A stretch of DNA of 64,000 nucleotides, taken from assembly GCA_902362875.1 (NCBI GenBank), contig CABIYF010000006.1, positions 81,886-145,885 of the forward strand, written 5' to 3'. The notes below the pieces were generated by a model. It ran no database searches. It saw only the letters and a program-made list of their open reading frames with translations, and was not told where the DNA came from. How positions within the stretch are numbered: position 1 is the stretch's first letter; each line of letters opens with the position of its first letter. Source of the stretch: Eubacteriaceae bacterium. GTDB lineage: Bacteria; Bacillota; Clostridia; Lachnospirales; Lachnospiraceae. Below, piece after piece: positions 8,994 through 17,825 of this stretch. Position numbers and translations under genes: made by a program.

Positions 8994-9614
8994 ATGAAAC
9001 GTTTGTGTGCCAAAGAAGCTCTCAAGCTGGTACCGGATCATGGTACGATCGGACTTGGAGGCGGTGAGACGATCAGCTATCTTTGTGAATATATCAAAGA
9101 AGCGGGAAAAGATGTAGAAGCAGTAACGCCATCAGATCAGACAAAGAAAGTATGTAAACAGCTTGGAATTACAGTGATAGATACGAATGATGCCAAAGAA
9201 GTAAAGATCGCATTCGATGGATGTGATGAAGTGGACCAGAATCTGAATGCATACAAAAGTGGCGGCGGAATCCATACAAAAGAGAAGATCATTGCCAAGA
9301 TGGCACAGGAGTATGTACTGCTGGTGGACGAGACAAAGGTTGTAGAGGAACTTGACTGTAAAGTACCAGTTGTTCTTGAAGTTGTGCCAGAGGCAGCAAG
9401 TTATGTCACAGGCGAAGCACAGAAACTTGGAGCCAGAGTAAAAGAAAGAGACGAAAAACTATTAGAACTGTACTTTGAAGAAATTAAGGATCTTAGACAA
9501 CTGGATCAGGACTTAAAGCAGATCACCGGAGTTATTGAGACATCACTATTTTATCAGGTGGCATCAAAAGCAGTTGTAGCAGGAACAGATGGTATCAGAA
9601 TCATGCAGAGATAA
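8994..9614 (+). CDS. rpiA: ribose-5-phosphate isomerase A
   Basis: This enzyme interconverts ribose-5-phosphate and ribulose-5-phosphate in the pentose phosphate pathway. The 206-residue product shows GLGGGETI near the N terminus, FDGCDEVD (catalytic region), YKSGGGIHTKEKI and the LVDETKVV strand, all hallmarks of RpiA. GGAGG at 8981-8985 is 8 nt from the ATG at 8994, which I prefer to the in-frame ATG at 8970. It is followed 14 nt later by an oxidoreductase gene, so the two are probably co-transcribed. It is slightly shorter than the 219-230 residues of many RpiA proteins, but the core is complete. Confidence 0.92.
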   Translation: MKRLCAKEALKLVPDHGTIGLGGGETISYLCEYIKEAGKDVEAVTPSDQTKKVCKQLGITVIDTNDAKEVKIAFDGCDEVDQNLNAYKSGGGIHTKEKIIAKMAQEYVLLVDETKVVEELDCKVPVVLEVVPEAASYVTGEAQKLGARVKERDEKLLELYFEEIKDLRQLDQDLKQITGVIETSLFYQVASKAVVAGTDGIRIMQR

Positions 9615-9628
9615 AAAGGAGAAGAAAG

Positions 9629-10594
9629 ATGAGTACATGGGGAATTTTAGGTTGTGGAACAATTGCGAATGAGATGGCAGAGACATTTACAAAGATGGGA
9701 CATGAAATCTACGGAGTTGCCAACAGAACTTACGAGAAAGCAGAAAAATTTGCAGAAACATATGGAGTAAAACACGTATTTAAGACATATGAAGAAATGC
9801 TTGCCGATGGCAACATTGATATCATTTATATCGCAACACCACACAGCAGACATTATGAAAATATGATGCAGGCAGTCAAAGCAGGAAAGCATATTTTATG
9901 TGAAAAAGCAATTACCGTCAATGCAGCACAGTTAGAAGAAGTCTTAGAACTTGCAAAGGAGAAGAATGTTGTTGTAAGAGAAGCAATGACAATCTCTCAT
10001 ATGCCATTATATAAGAAATTAAAAGAAAGAATCAAAGAAGGAGCCATTGGAAAGACAAAGATGGTTCAGGTCAATTTTGGAAGTAATAAGGGGTACGACT
10101 CAACAAACAGATTCTTTGCCTTGGAAGCAGCAGGAGGAGCATTGTTAGATATCGGAGTTTATGCGACATCATTTGCAAGAACATTTTTAAGTGAAATACC
10201 GAATACGATCCTTACAACTGTTGAATACCTAGAGACAGGAGCAGATGAACAATCAGGAATTATCATGAAGAATACAAAAGGAGAGATGGTTGTCATGTGT
10301 CTGACACTTCGTGCAAAACAGCCAAAACGAGGAGTTGTAACAGGTGATAAGGGATATATTGAAGTATATGAATATCCAAGAGCCTGCAAGGCAACGATTA
10401 CCAATACAGAGACTGGAGAAGTGGAGACAGTCGAAGCTGGAAAAACGGAAGATGCACTGAGATATGAAGTAGAGGCAATGGAAGCAGCAGTCAGTGGAGA
10501 TTACAATGATGATAATCCAGAGATTACAAGAGATACAATGAAGATTCTGACAAGTGTTAAGACACAGTGGGGAATGAAATACCCATTTGAGTAA
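9629..10594 (+). CDS. Gfo/Idh/MocA family NAD(P)-dependent oxidoreductase
   Basis: This 321-residue dehydrogenase acts on an unidentified sugar, inositol or amino-acid-derived substrate. The N-terminal Rossmann fold has WGILGCGTIANEMAETF (residues 3-19) and YIATPHSRHYE. The usual EKP motif after the second strand reads EKA here (ILCEKAITVN), as in many dihydrodiol-dehydrogenase-like members of the family. The C-terminal beta-sheet domain has GGALLDIGVYATSFA. It lies 14 nt after rpiA, which hints at a sugar-phosphate or polyol substrate, but this is only context. A second, more distant paralogue is encoded at 33.5 kb. Confidence 0.85.
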   Translation: MSTWGILGCGTIANEMAETFTKMGHEIYGVANRTYEKAEKFAETYGVKHVFKTYEEMLADGNIDIIYIATPHSRHYENMMQAVKAGKHILCEKAITVNAAQLEEVLELAKEKNVVVREAMTISHMPLYKKLKERIKEGAIGKTKMVQVNFGSNKGYDSTNRFFALEAAGGALLDIGVYATSFARTFLSEIPNTILTTVEYLETGADEQSGIIMKNTKGEMVVMCLTLRAKQPKRGVVTGDKGYIEVYEYPRACKATITNTETGEVETVEAGKTEDALRYEVEAMEAAVSGDYNDDNPEITRDTMKILTSVKTQWGMKYPFE

Positions 10595-10621
10595 AGAGTA
10601 GATAAAACTCAAGATTTTAAC

Positions 10622-10650
10622 TGGACGGAGCTTTTCTTATCGGTTATACT
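10622..10650 (+). promoter_or_regulatory. possible promoter for corA-like gene
   Basis: TGGACG (10622-10627), a 17-nt spacer and TATACT (10645-10650) lie just before the CorA-family gene. The -35 matches only 4 of 6 positions. Confidence 0.45.
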
Positions 10651-10682
10651 TAATAAGTATGGAAGCGGAGAGGAGCGATAAG

Positions 10683-11630
10683 ATGATCCAGATTTACAAG
10701 AATTATGAAGGAAAAAAAGAATTAGAAGAATTAGATCATATCGAACTGGAATCGTGGGTGATGGTCACAGACCCAACGATGGAAGAACTTACCAATATAT
10801 CGATAGATTATAAGATCGACATGGATGATCTGAAAGCAGCACTGGATACAGAAGAACGCTCCCGATTAGAGAATGAAGATGACTATACGATGATACTTGT
10901 GAACATTCCGGTTGTAGAAGAAGAGGACGGGAAGAAATGGTACGAGACGATTCCTCTGGGAATCTTTATTACAAGGAAGATCGTATTTACGGTATGTTTA
11001 AAACAGACGAATATCTTAAAACAGTTTGTGGACGGTCTGGTATCGAATTTTTATACATACATGAAGACGAGATTTGTCTACCAGATCCTTTATAATAATG
11101 CCGCGTTGTTCCTGTATTATCTGCGAGTGATCGATCAGAGAGCGAATCAGGTAGAAGATCTGTTACATGAGACATACCAGAATCAGGATCTGATCCAGCT
11201 TTATGATCTGGAAAAATGTCTTGTGTACTTTACAACAGCATTAAAGTCCAATGAAGTAGTGCTGGAGAAATTAAGAAAACATATCGGATTAAGACATTAC
11301 GAAGAAGATCAGGAACTTCTGGAGGATGTTATCATCGAGAACAAGCAGGCGATGGAGATGACAGATATCTACCATAATATCTTAAGAAGTACGATGTCGC
11401 TGTTTGGTTCGATCATTGATAATAACCTGAATCAGGTGATGAAATTCCTTGCAGCGATCACGATTATATTAGAATTGCCGACGATGATCTCTGGACTTTA
11501 TGGAATGAACGTCAATGGTGTCGGAATGCCGTTTGCGACGAAAGCATATGGATTTGCAGCGATTTCTATTTTTTCTGTTATCGTATGTCTGATCGCTGTC
11601 TATATCCTGAAAAAGAAGAATATCTTATAA
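10683..11630 (+). CDS. CorA family divalent cation transporter
   Basis: This is a 315-residue Mg2+/Co2+/Ni2+-type channel of the inner membrane. It has a large N-terminal cytoplasmic alpha/beta and coiled domain, then two C-terminal membrane helices (about residues 253-275 and 288-310) separated by the YGMNVNG signature (GMN), the selectivity loop of the CorA superfamily. The N terminus MIQIYKNYEGKKELEELD resembles the clostridial CorA-like subgroup. The ATG at 10683 is preceded by GGAGAGGAGCG; the earlier ATG at 10659 sits too close to the -10 element to be the likely start. An intrinsic terminator follows and overlaps the end of convergent sigG. Confidence 0.88.
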   Translation: MIQIYKNYEGKKELEELDHIELESWVMVTDPTMEELTNISIDYKIDMDDLKAALDTEERSRLENEDDYTMILVNIPVVEEEDGKKWYETIPLGIFITRKIVFTVCLKQTNILKQFVDGLVSNFYTYMKTRFVYQILYNNAALFLYYLRVIDQRANQVEDLLHETYQNQDLIQLYDLEKCLVYFTTALKSNEVVLEKLRKHIGLRHYEEDQELLEDVIIENKQAMEMTDIYHNILRSTMSLFGSIIDNNLNQVMKFLAAITIILELPTMISGLYGMNVNGVGMPFATKAYGFAAISIFSVIVCLIAVYILKKKNIL

Positions 11631-11636
11631 TGAAAG

Positions 11637-11672
11637 ATGAAGAATCACGCAAGGTGGTTCTTCATTTGTTTT
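11637..11672 (+). terminator. intrinsic terminator of the corA-like gene, overlapping the sigG stop
   Basis: A 12-bp stem (11637-11648 with 11654-11665, two G-U pairs) is followed by TTGTTTT. The stop codon of the convergent sigG gene (11645-11647 on the minus strand) is inside the stem. There is no T-run on the minus strand. Confidence 0.7.
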
Positions 11673-12421
11673 AGTGCATTTTTTTCAAGACGACTGACCT
11701 GAGCCTGTGAGATGGAAATTTCATCGGCAACCTCGGTCTGCGTTTTGCCCTCAAAGAAACGCATTTTGATAATATCGTACTCGCGATCGGGAAGCCGGTC
11801 CATGGCTTCTTTCAGCGCGATAGATTCAACCCAGACATCTTCTTTGTTTTTCTTGTCTTTTACCTGATCCATCAGATACAGAGTATCCCCGCCATCCTGA
11901 TAGACTGGTTCATAAAGAGAAAGAGGAGTAGCGATCGCATCAAGCGCGAATAAGACATCTTCTTTTTTCATATCGATTTCTTTTGCGATCGCATCGATCG
12001 TTGGCTCGTGATTTAATTTCTTTGTGAGGGATTCTCTTGTGCTGATCGCTTTATACGCAGTATCACGAAGAGAACGGCTGACACGCATACTGTGGTTATC
12101 TCTTAAATATCGTTTTACTTCCCCGATGATCATCGGAACGGCATAAGTAGAAAATTTGACATTGAGGTTACGGTCAAAATTATCAATGGCTTTCATAAGT
12201 CCGATGCATCCAACCTGAAACAGATCATCTGCATTTTCACCGCTTGAGGAAAAACGCTGGATAATACTTAAAACAAGACGCAGGTTGCCTTTGATATATT
12301 GTTCTCTGGCATCGGTATCACCCTGTTCGATCTTTTCAAATAAAGATTCTTTTTCTTCATTGGAAAGCAAAGGGAGAGATGAAGTATTGACGCCGCAGAT
12401 TTCTACTTTATTTCGTGCCAT
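11645..12421 (-). CDS. sigG: RNA polymerase sporulation sigma factor SigG
   Basis: Sigma-G directs late forespore transcription, including SASP and germination genes. The 258-residue product opens with VEICGVNTSSLPLLSNEE, the near-diagnostic sigma-G N terminus. It then has region 2 (NLRLVLSIIQRF, DDLFQVGCIGLMKAIDNFD, KFSTYAVPMIIGEVKRYLRD), region 3 (VSRSLRDTAYKAI), and region 4 with the helix-turn-helix (RLPDREYDIIKMRFFEGKTQTEVADEISISQAQVSRLEKNAL). GGAGG-type spacing before the ATG is good (AGGAACTTAATT on the minus strand). In most clostridia sigG follows spoIIGA-sigE, but here it stands alone. It may be autoregulated from the sigma-G-like site listed separately. Confidence 0.95.
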   Translation of the reverse strand: MARNKVEICGVNTSSLPLLSNEEKESLFEKIEQGDTDAREQYIKGNLRLVLSIIQRFSSSGENADDLFQVGCIGLMKAIDNFDRNLNVKFSTYAVPMIIGEVKRYLRDNHSMRVSRSLRDTAYKAISTRESLTKKLNHEPTIDAIAKEIDMKKEDVLFALDAIATPLSLYEPVYQDGGDTLYLMDQVKDKKNKEDVWVESIALKEAMDRLPDREYDIIKMRFFEGKTQTEVADEISISQAQVSRLEKNALKQMKNHLA

Positions 12422-12452
12422 AATTAAGTTCCTCCATTTGTGATTCGTTTAG

Positions 12453-12485
12453 TAAAATGATGCACAGAATAAAGCAACTTTATAC
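12453..12485 (-). promoter_or_regulatory. candidate sigma-F/sigma-G promoter for sigG
   Basis: On the minus strand GTATA (12481-12485) is followed after 18 nt by CATCATT (12456-12462); an overlapping CATTTTA (12453-12459) matches the -10 consensus better, but at a 21-nt spacing. The fit to GHATR-N18-CATNNTA is imperfect. Confidence 0.35.
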
Positions 12486-12508
12486 GTTGAAAAAAATGGA
12501 AGAGAAAA

Positions 12509-12537
12509 TTGACTTATGATTTTGCCGGTGCTATCAT
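12509..12537 (+). promoter_or_regulatory. probable promoter of amino-acid-binding lipoprotein gene
   Basis: TTGACT (12509-12514), a 17-nt spacer and TATCAT (12532-12537) lie 30 nt before the start codon. Confidence 0.55.
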
Positions 12538-12567
12538 GAGGATAAATACAATCAAAGGAGAGTAAAG

Positions 12568-13401
12568 ATGAAGAAGATATTAGCTTCGATCATGATGTTA
12601 AGCCTGATGTTCTGTCTAAGTGCATGTAATGTGCCATGGCAGAAGAAAGATACACAAAAAGAAGTAAAAAGAGAGGTCATACAGGCAGATAAAGTGCAAG
12701 GAACCATGGAAGGAATGACGCTGAAAGTCGGAGTGTCAAATGATATGGCTCCATTTTCATATTACGATGAAGAACAAAAGAAGATTGTGGGATTTGATAT
12801 CGATCTTTTAGACAAGATCAGTGATTATCTAGGGTTTGAATATAAACTTTATCCACTCAGCATGAAGCAGATTGAACAAAAGATCAAGGATAAAGAGATC
12901 GATCTTGCGATCGCCGGAATTTCAATCACAGATGCAAGACAGAGAGAGTATTCATTTACAGACGCATATTATGAGACGTATCTTCAGATCGTGGTTCATA
13001 AGAATACGGGAATTACAGACCGCAAGGATGTGGAAGGAATGAAGATCGGAGTTGTCACAGGAACTTCGAGCGAGGAATACGCAAAGGAATATATAGCAGA
13101 ACATAATAATAAGATCAAGACATATAAGACGGCAGAAGAAGTTTTTAAGGATCTGGAAGACGAGAAGATTGATGCAACGATCTATGATGCACTGGGAATT
13201 CAGGCATATATGAAGGAACACAAAGATACAACGAATCTCAATGTGTTAGATGAGCAGCTTAATTCAGAGGAAAGTAACTATGGTATTATGTTTGCAAAGG
13301 GATATAAGTATCTGGATCAATTTAATGTAGCATTGCAGGTTCTTAACAACAATGGAAGTTATCAAAAGATCAAAGAACAGTGGATCAGAACAAAAGAATA
13401 A
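12568..13401 (+). CDS. amino-acid ABC transporter substrate-binding lipoprotein
   Basis: This extracytoplasmic solute receptor belongs to bacterial family 3 (polar amino acids). The 277-residue product has a lipoprotein signal peptide ending in the lipobox LSAC, with Cys20 as the lipid anchor, then a charged linker. The folded domain starts near residue 50 (TLKVGVSNDMAPFSYYDE) and has the family signature GFDIDLLDKISDYLG, then AGISITDARQREYSFTDAYYE and GVVTGTSSEEYA. No permease or ATPase gene adjoins it. It is therefore an orphan binding protein that probably docks on a transporter encoded elsewhere. A bidirectional terminator follows. Confidence 0.9.
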   Translation: MKKILASIMMLSLMFCLSACNVPWQKKDTQKEVKREVIQADKVQGTMEGMTLKVGVSNDMAPFSYYDEEQKKIVGFDIDLLDKISDYLGFEYKLYPLSMKQIEQKIKDKEIDLAIAGISITDARQREYSFTDAYYETYLQIVVHKNTGITDRKDVEGMKIGVVTGTSSEEYAKEYIAEHNNKIKTYKTAEEVFKDLEDEKIDATIYDALGIQAYMKEHKDTTNLNVLDEQLNSEESNYGIMFAKGYKYLDQFNVALQVLNNNGSYQKIKEQWIRTKE

Positions 13402-13405
13402 GAGA

Positions 13406-13440
13406 AAAGAGACGGATATCGGAAGGATGTCCGTCTCTTT
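13406..13440. terminator. bidirectional intrinsic terminator
   Basis: A perfect 11-bp stem (13406-13416 with 13430-13440) with T-rich sequence on both strands lies between the convergent binding-protein and aminopeptidase genes. Confidence 0.85.
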
Positions 13441-13473
13441 GATTATATAAATATTGATCGCAAAAATAAAAGA

Positions 13474-15246
13474 TTACAGTAATAATGTTTGAAGCCATGA
13501 AACTTCTTCCTCAGTAAGATGAGGAGCAAGACTGTCATATACCAGCTTCTGGTAATCAGCCAGGAGTCTGCGTTCTTTTTCGTTGAATAAGGACAGATCA
13601 ACACCATCCAGATCAATAGGCACAAGGGTTAGCGGTTCAAAATGAAGGAAAGCTCCATATTCATTTTGCTGCCATTTTTTACAAAGAAGCATATTTTCTG
13701 TACGGATACCATATCTGCCAGGAACATAGACACCTGGCTCGTCAGTAATAACCATACCAGGCTGCAATACGGCATCAAGATTTTCTGGGTTTGATCTCCA
13801 GCGGAAAGCATTCGGCCCTTCATGGACACCAAGAAAATATCCGACACCATGGCCGGTTCCACAGCGGTAATCAACGCCTTCTTCCCAGAGTGGTTCTCTC
13901 GCAAGAATATCAAGATTGCTTCCACGGCATCCTGACAGGAATTTGGCATCGGCGAGTGTGAGCATGGATTTTAATACCAGTGTAAAATATTTTCGTTCTT
14001 CATCAGAAATCGGACCTAAGATAAAAGTTCTGGTAACATCCGTTGTACCACCATAATACTGTCCTCCAGAGTCGATCAACAACATCCCTTCATTCGTTAC
14101 GGAAACATCGGATTCTTCTGTTGACTGGTAATGCATCATAGCAGCATGGTCTTTATAAGCACAGATCGTTTCAAAACTTAATCCTGTGTAATCGAGCTGT
14201 TTCTTACGTTCTTCTTCGAGACGGTCAGAGATTGTACGTTCTGTCATAGGAAGTTTTCCAACGTTTGTTTTCAGCCAGTACATAAATTTCGTCATAGCGA
14301 TTCCGTCGTTGATGTGGCATTCTTTTAAATGCTGCATCTGGGTTTCATTTTTGACGGATTTCATAAGTTCGGTAGGATTTTTACCTTCTGTGATCTTGCA
14401 TTTAAACAAGAGATTATAATGGTAATAGTTTGTAAGATCAGGGTCTAATAAGACATTTGTATGCTGGTCTTTTAAGAAAGAATCAATTTCGGCGTAATCA
14501 CGGATCATAATGTTATGTTCTTTAAAACGCTGGAATGCGACAGCGGAAATACAGTCTTTTCTAAGGAACAGATAACACTGGTCCTTTGTGATCCATGCAT
14601 AACTGTAAAACAGCGGAGTACATGCAATGTCATCACCACGCAGATTAAATAACCATGCAATATCCGGAAGTGAAGAAAGGAAGAAGGCATCAGCACCGAT
14701 TTCCTCCATCTTTTGGCGTACACGGTCAAGTTTTGAATCGGTATGTTCACCGCTGTATTTGATATCATGGCGGTAAACAGGAGTTTTTGTAATTGCAGGA
14801 CGCCCGTTCTCAGCCCAGATATGTTCTACAAGCCGCAGATCAAAGCGGAATTCAAAACCGTATTTTTTGGAAAGTTTTAAGATTTTCTTTCCGTAGGAAG
14901 CAGAGATCGTAAGCCCGTTCATTCCAAGAATGTCACCAGAGTGCAGATTCTGCTCAAGAAACTGCAAAGTTGTAGGAACACCACAAACGCCCTGTTTCAT
15001 TAAGGTGATATCAGAAGAAATCTGTTGTTCAGCTTGTGTAAAATAACGCCCGTCTGTCCAAAGCCATCCCTGTTCTAAACCAGCCAGAAAAGTCCCGGCA
15101 GAACCAGTGAAGCCGGAAATATATTGTCTGCATTTAAAATAATCATCCACATATTCAGATTGATGAGGATCTTCGCTTGGAACGAGATAATATGTAATGT
15201 TTTGTGATCTCATAACATCACGAAGTTTCATAAAATTTGTATTCAT
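13474..15246 (-). CDS. aminopeptidase P family protein (Xaa-Pro aminopeptidase, M24B)
   Basis: This cytoplasmic metallopeptidase removes N-terminal residues preceding proline. At 590 residues it is the long three-domain form (two creatinase-like N-terminal domains plus a pita-bread catalytic domain), like eukaryotic APP1 and unlike the short 350-residue clostridial PepP. Metal ligands are all present in the last 220 residues: the two Asp of LLIDSGGQYYGGTTDVTRTF, His in GTGHGVGYFLGVHEGP, and Glu residues in ITDEPGVYVPGRYG and IRTENM. A ribosome binding site (GGAGG) precedes the ATG on the minus strand. A possible promoter lies at 15313-15341. Confidence 0.93.
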   Translation of the reverse strand: MNTNFMKLRDVMRSQNITYYLVPSEDPHQSEYVDDYFKCRQYISGFTGSAGTFLAGLEQGWLWTDGRYFTQAEQQISSDITLMKQGVCGVPTTLQFLEQNLHSGDILGMNGLTISASYGKKILKLSKKYGFEFRFDLRLVEHIWAENGRPAITKTPVYRHDIKYSGEHTDSKLDRVRQKMEEIGADAFFLSSLPDIAWLFNLRGDDIACTPLFYSYAWITKDQCYLFLRKDCISAVAFQRFKEHNIMIRDYAEIDSFLKDQHTNVLLDPDLTNYYHYNLLFKCKITEGKNPTELMKSVKNETQMQHLKECHINDGIAMTKFMYWLKTNVGKLPMTERTISDRLEEERKKQLDYTGLSFETICAYKDHAAMMHYQSTEESDVSVTNEGMLLIDSGGQYYGGTTDVTRTFILGPISDEERKYFTLVLKSMLTLADAKFLSGCRGSNLDILAREPLWEEGVDYRCGTGHGVGYFLGVHEGPNAFRWRSNPENLDAVLQPGMVITDEPGVYVPGRYGIRTENMLLCKKWQQNEYGAFLHFEPLTLVPIDLDGVDLSLFNEKERRLLADYQKLVYDSLAPHLTEEEVSWLQTLLL

Positions 15247-15312
15247 GACTCATACCTCCATTTGTCATATTCGTACGCCTGAATGTGTATTTGTCAGCGT
15301 ACATTTATCTTA

Positions 15313-15341
15313 ATTATAGTAGATTGATAGGAATTCGTAAA
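15313..15341 (-). promoter_or_regulatory. possible promoter for aminopeptidase P
   Basis: On the minus strand TTTACG (15336-15341), a 17-nt spacer and TATAAT (15313-15318) are correctly oriented for the aminopeptidase gene. Confidence 0.5.
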
Positions 15342-15383
15342 GAAAAAGAAAATGATGTATGAGCATTATTTCACTCAAAAAAG

Positions 15384-15413
15384 TTGAAAAGAACAAATGA
15401 GTTAATGTATAAT
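15384..15413 (+). promoter_or_regulatory. probable promoter for phosphofructokinase
   Basis: TTGAAA (15384-15389), an 18-nt spacer and TATAAT (15408-15413) lie 38 nt upstream of the start codon. Confidence 0.6.
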
Positions 15414-15451
15414 CAATTAGAACAATTATAAAAGTTATAAAGGAGAAAACT

Positions 15452-16672
15452 ATGAAGAATATGCTAGTTGCCCAGTCAGGAGGCCCATCTGCAGCAATCA
15501 ATGCAACGATCACAGGTGTGATTGATGCAGGAATCGCAAGTGATCAGGTTGAACACGTTTATGGAGCGCTGAATGGAATTAAAGGTGTACTGAATGAGAA
15601 CTTTGTAAAATTAGACGAAGTATGTGATACAAAAGAAAAAAGGGATTTATTATCTGTAACACCAGCAGCAGCTTTGGGATCATGCCGCTGGAAACTAAAA
15701 GATCCAAAAGAAAATGCGGAAGAATTTGAAGAGATCATCCGCATTTTAAGAAAGAATAATATTGGATATTTTATCTACACAGGTGGAAATGATTCCATGG
15801 ACACGGTATATAAATTATCTCTTTACTGCAAAGAGAATAATATTGATGATATCAAAGTCATGGGAGCACCAAAGACAATTGACAACGACCTCGGAGAGAC
15901 AGATCATTGTCCTGGATTTGGATCTGCTGCCAAATTCATCGCAACTGCATTTACAGAGATTGCATGTGACTGCTTTGTATACGATGTACCATCTGTAACG
16001 ATCGTAGAGGTTATGGGAAGAAATGCCGGATGGCTGACAGCATCTTCCGCACTCGCAAGAACAGAAGAAAGACGAGTTCCACAGCTGATCTATCTGTGCG
16101 AGAAAGTATTTGATGAAGAAAAATTCATCGAAGACGTGAACAAGGCACTTGAGAAAGAGAATAATATCATCGTGGCAGTCAGCGAAGGTGTGAAAGATGC
16201 CACAGGACATTATGTTGGAGAAGAAACAAAATCCGGAAAAGAAGATGCATTTGGACACAAATACCTGTCAGGAATCGGAAAATATCTGGAAGGTTTAGTT
16301 GGTGAGAAGATCGGATGCAAAGTAAGATCTGTAGAATTAAATATTCTTCAGAGATGTGCTGGATATATGTTAAGTGAAACAGATATCATCGAATCAAGAA
16401 ATCTCGGAGCATTCGCAGCAGTCAGTGCGATCCGCGGAGAAAGCGGAATGATGTCTGCGTTAAAGAGAACTTGTGATGATCCATATCAGGTAGAGATTGA
16501 ACTTGCAGATCTGTCTAAGATTGCAAACTTTGAAAAGAAAGTTCCGATGGAATGGATCAACGAAGAAGGAAATGACATTGAAGAAGGGCTTCTTACATAT
16601 CTGAAACCACTGATTCAGGGAGAAGTACAGATTCCATACGAAAATGGAGTGCCAAAACATTTTATTTTATAA
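15452..16672 (+). CDS. 6-phosphofructokinase, PPi-type
   Basis: This enzyme phosphorylates fructose-6-phosphate to the 1,6-bisphosphate. The 406-residue length and specificity residues point to the pyrophosphate-dependent group. ATP enzymes read GGDGS and PGTIDND at the phosphoryl-donor site, whereas this one reads GGNDS (about residue 110) and PKTIDNDL (about 146), with Asp and Lys at the positions that block ATP. The substrate-binding segment VEVMGRNAGWLTA is intact. The N terminus MLVAQSGGPSAAINATI is typical. PPi use would be reversible and energy-saving in an anaerobe. It has its own promoter and terminator. The donor assignment is by residue pattern, not by assay. Confidence 0.88.
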   Translation: MKNMLVAQSGGPSAAINATITGVIDAGIASDQVEHVYGALNGIKGVLNENFVKLDEVCDTKEKRDLLSVTPAAALGSCRWKLKDPKENAEEFEEIIRILRKNNIGYFIYTGGNDSMDTVYKLSLYCKENNIDDIKVMGAPKTIDNDLGETDHCPGFGSAAKFIATAFTEIACDCFVYDVPSVTIVEVMGRNAGWLTASSALARTEERRVPQLIYLCEKVFDEEKFIEDVNKALEKENNIIVAVSEGVKDATGHYVGEETKSGKEDAFGHKYLSGIGKYLEGLVGEKIGCKVRSVELNILQRCAGYMLSETDIIESRNLGAFAAVSAIRGESGMMSALKRTCDDPYQVEIELADLSKIANFEKKVPMEWINEEGNDIEEGLLTYLKPLIQGEVQIPYENGVPKHFIL

Positions 16673-16682
16673 TCAGATACAT

Positions 16683-16722
16683 AAAATCCGGGATGCTGCC
16701 TGATATCGGCATCCCGGATTTT
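16683..16722 (+). terminator. intrinsic terminator of phosphofructokinase
   Basis: A 14-bp stem (16683-16696 with 16709-16722) runs into a T-tract that touches the stop codon of the convergent BrkB-family gene. Confidence 0.85.
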
Positions 16723-17598
16723 TTATTTGAGTTCATAGGGAATATGAGATTTTTTCTTATTAGAATAAGAATCCTTCTTATTCTTTGCCGACTGCGATAT
16801 AAAATAGTGATTGATCTCGGCTCCAATAAAGAGCATCATCATACAAAAATACAGCCAGAACAAGGTCAGTAAGATACTGGTCAGTCCTCCATACATAGTA
16901 CTGAAAAAAGAAAAATTATCAAAATACATGGAGAAGAAGAATGACAGTACAAACCATGCAACGGAACTAAAAAATGCTCCCGGAAGGATCTGCTTTGTCT
17001 TAAAGTTCTCACTTGGCAGGAAACGATACATGATAATAAAGACGATCATGAACGTAAAAAATGCAAGTAAAAACCGCACAGCTGCAAAAAATACACGTTT
17101 ATTCTCAAGAACTGGTTCAAAGCGGTATAACTGAAGCAGTAAAGAGTTACCGAACAGAAGAAGGATCAGGCCAAATAATACGGCGATCGCTAAAAGTCCG
17201 ATATAAATGCTTGAAATAAAACGTAAAACAAAATAGTTTCTTTTCTCTGGAATCTCATGGATCGTGTTAAGGCCTGTCATCATAGATAAGATTCCTTTGG
17301 ATGCAGACCACAATAAAGTAAGGATTGTGATCGACATATAAGTTGTTGTAAGTTTTCCATTTAAAGATCTTATGATCGGTACGACCATTCCGCTGTACTT
17401 AGGCGGCAGATAAGTAAGAACGAGTTCTATCATATCGTTTGGCGTGATCGGAAAATACTTTGAAAGACTCAGTACGACGATCATAAACGGAAAAAATGAA
17501 AGGATCGTAAAGAAAGCAGCCTGAGCAGAAAATGCCGTGACATGATCCCGCTGTGCTTTATCTATGATCGATCCAATCATGGAAATTAATTTTAACAT
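16723..17598 (-). CDS. YihY/virulence factor BrkB family membrane protein
   Basis: This is a 291-residue inner-membrane protein with about six hydrophobic helices. Family hallmarks are the N-terminal AFSAQAAFFTILSFFPFMIVV, the LTTTYMSITILTLLWSASKGI segment, a long hydrophobic hairpin near residues 130-160, and the C-terminal FYMYGGLTSILL-like region (STMYGGLTSILLTLFWLYFCMMMLFIGAEIN). The tail is Lys/Ser-rich and cytoplasmic. It was once annotated as ribonuclease BN, which is not supported for this family; the function is unsettled. It is transcribed toward phosphofructokinase. Confidence 0.85.
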   Translation of the reverse strand: MLKLISMIGSIIDKAQRDHVTAFSAQAAFFTILSFFPFMIVVLSLSKYFPITPNDMIELVLTYLPPKYSGMVVPIIRSLNGKLTTTYMSITILTLLWSASKGILSMMTGLNTIHEIPEKRNYFVLRFISSIYIGLLAIAVLFGLILLLFGNSLLLQLYRFEPVLENKRVFFAAVRFLLAFFTFMIVFIIMYRFLPSENFKTKQILPGAFFSSVAWFVLSFFFSMYFDNFSFFSTMYGGLTSILLTLFWLYFCMMMLFIGAEINHYFISQSAKNKKDSYSNKKKSHIPYELK

Positions 17599-17719
17599 AT
17601 TTTAATACCTCGTAATTGATACCTCATAATATCATAATTCAGGCGATTGTACAAGGTTTGGATTCACGAGATCGAAAGTTGCGATTGGAAAAAATATCAC
17701 AAATATACAAAAAGACATC

Positions 17720-17748
17720 TTGCATAGAACATAAATTTGTGGTATAGT
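17720..17748 (+). promoter_or_regulatory. possible upstream promoter of the licT leader
   Basis: TTGCAT (17720-17725), a 17-nt spacer and TATAGT (17743-17748). It would be the first of two tandem promoters before the antiterminator gene. Confidence 0.45.
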
Positions 17749-17825
17749 TCCTATCAGAGTAAAAAAGAGATTATAATTATTTAAAAAGAATAAACAAATT
17801 ATAAAAAAATTCTTAAATTATTCTA

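Noticed and set aside
16723..17598. Ribonuclease BN annotation for the YihY/BrkB protein
   Set aside because: That name is a historical error for this membrane protein family.
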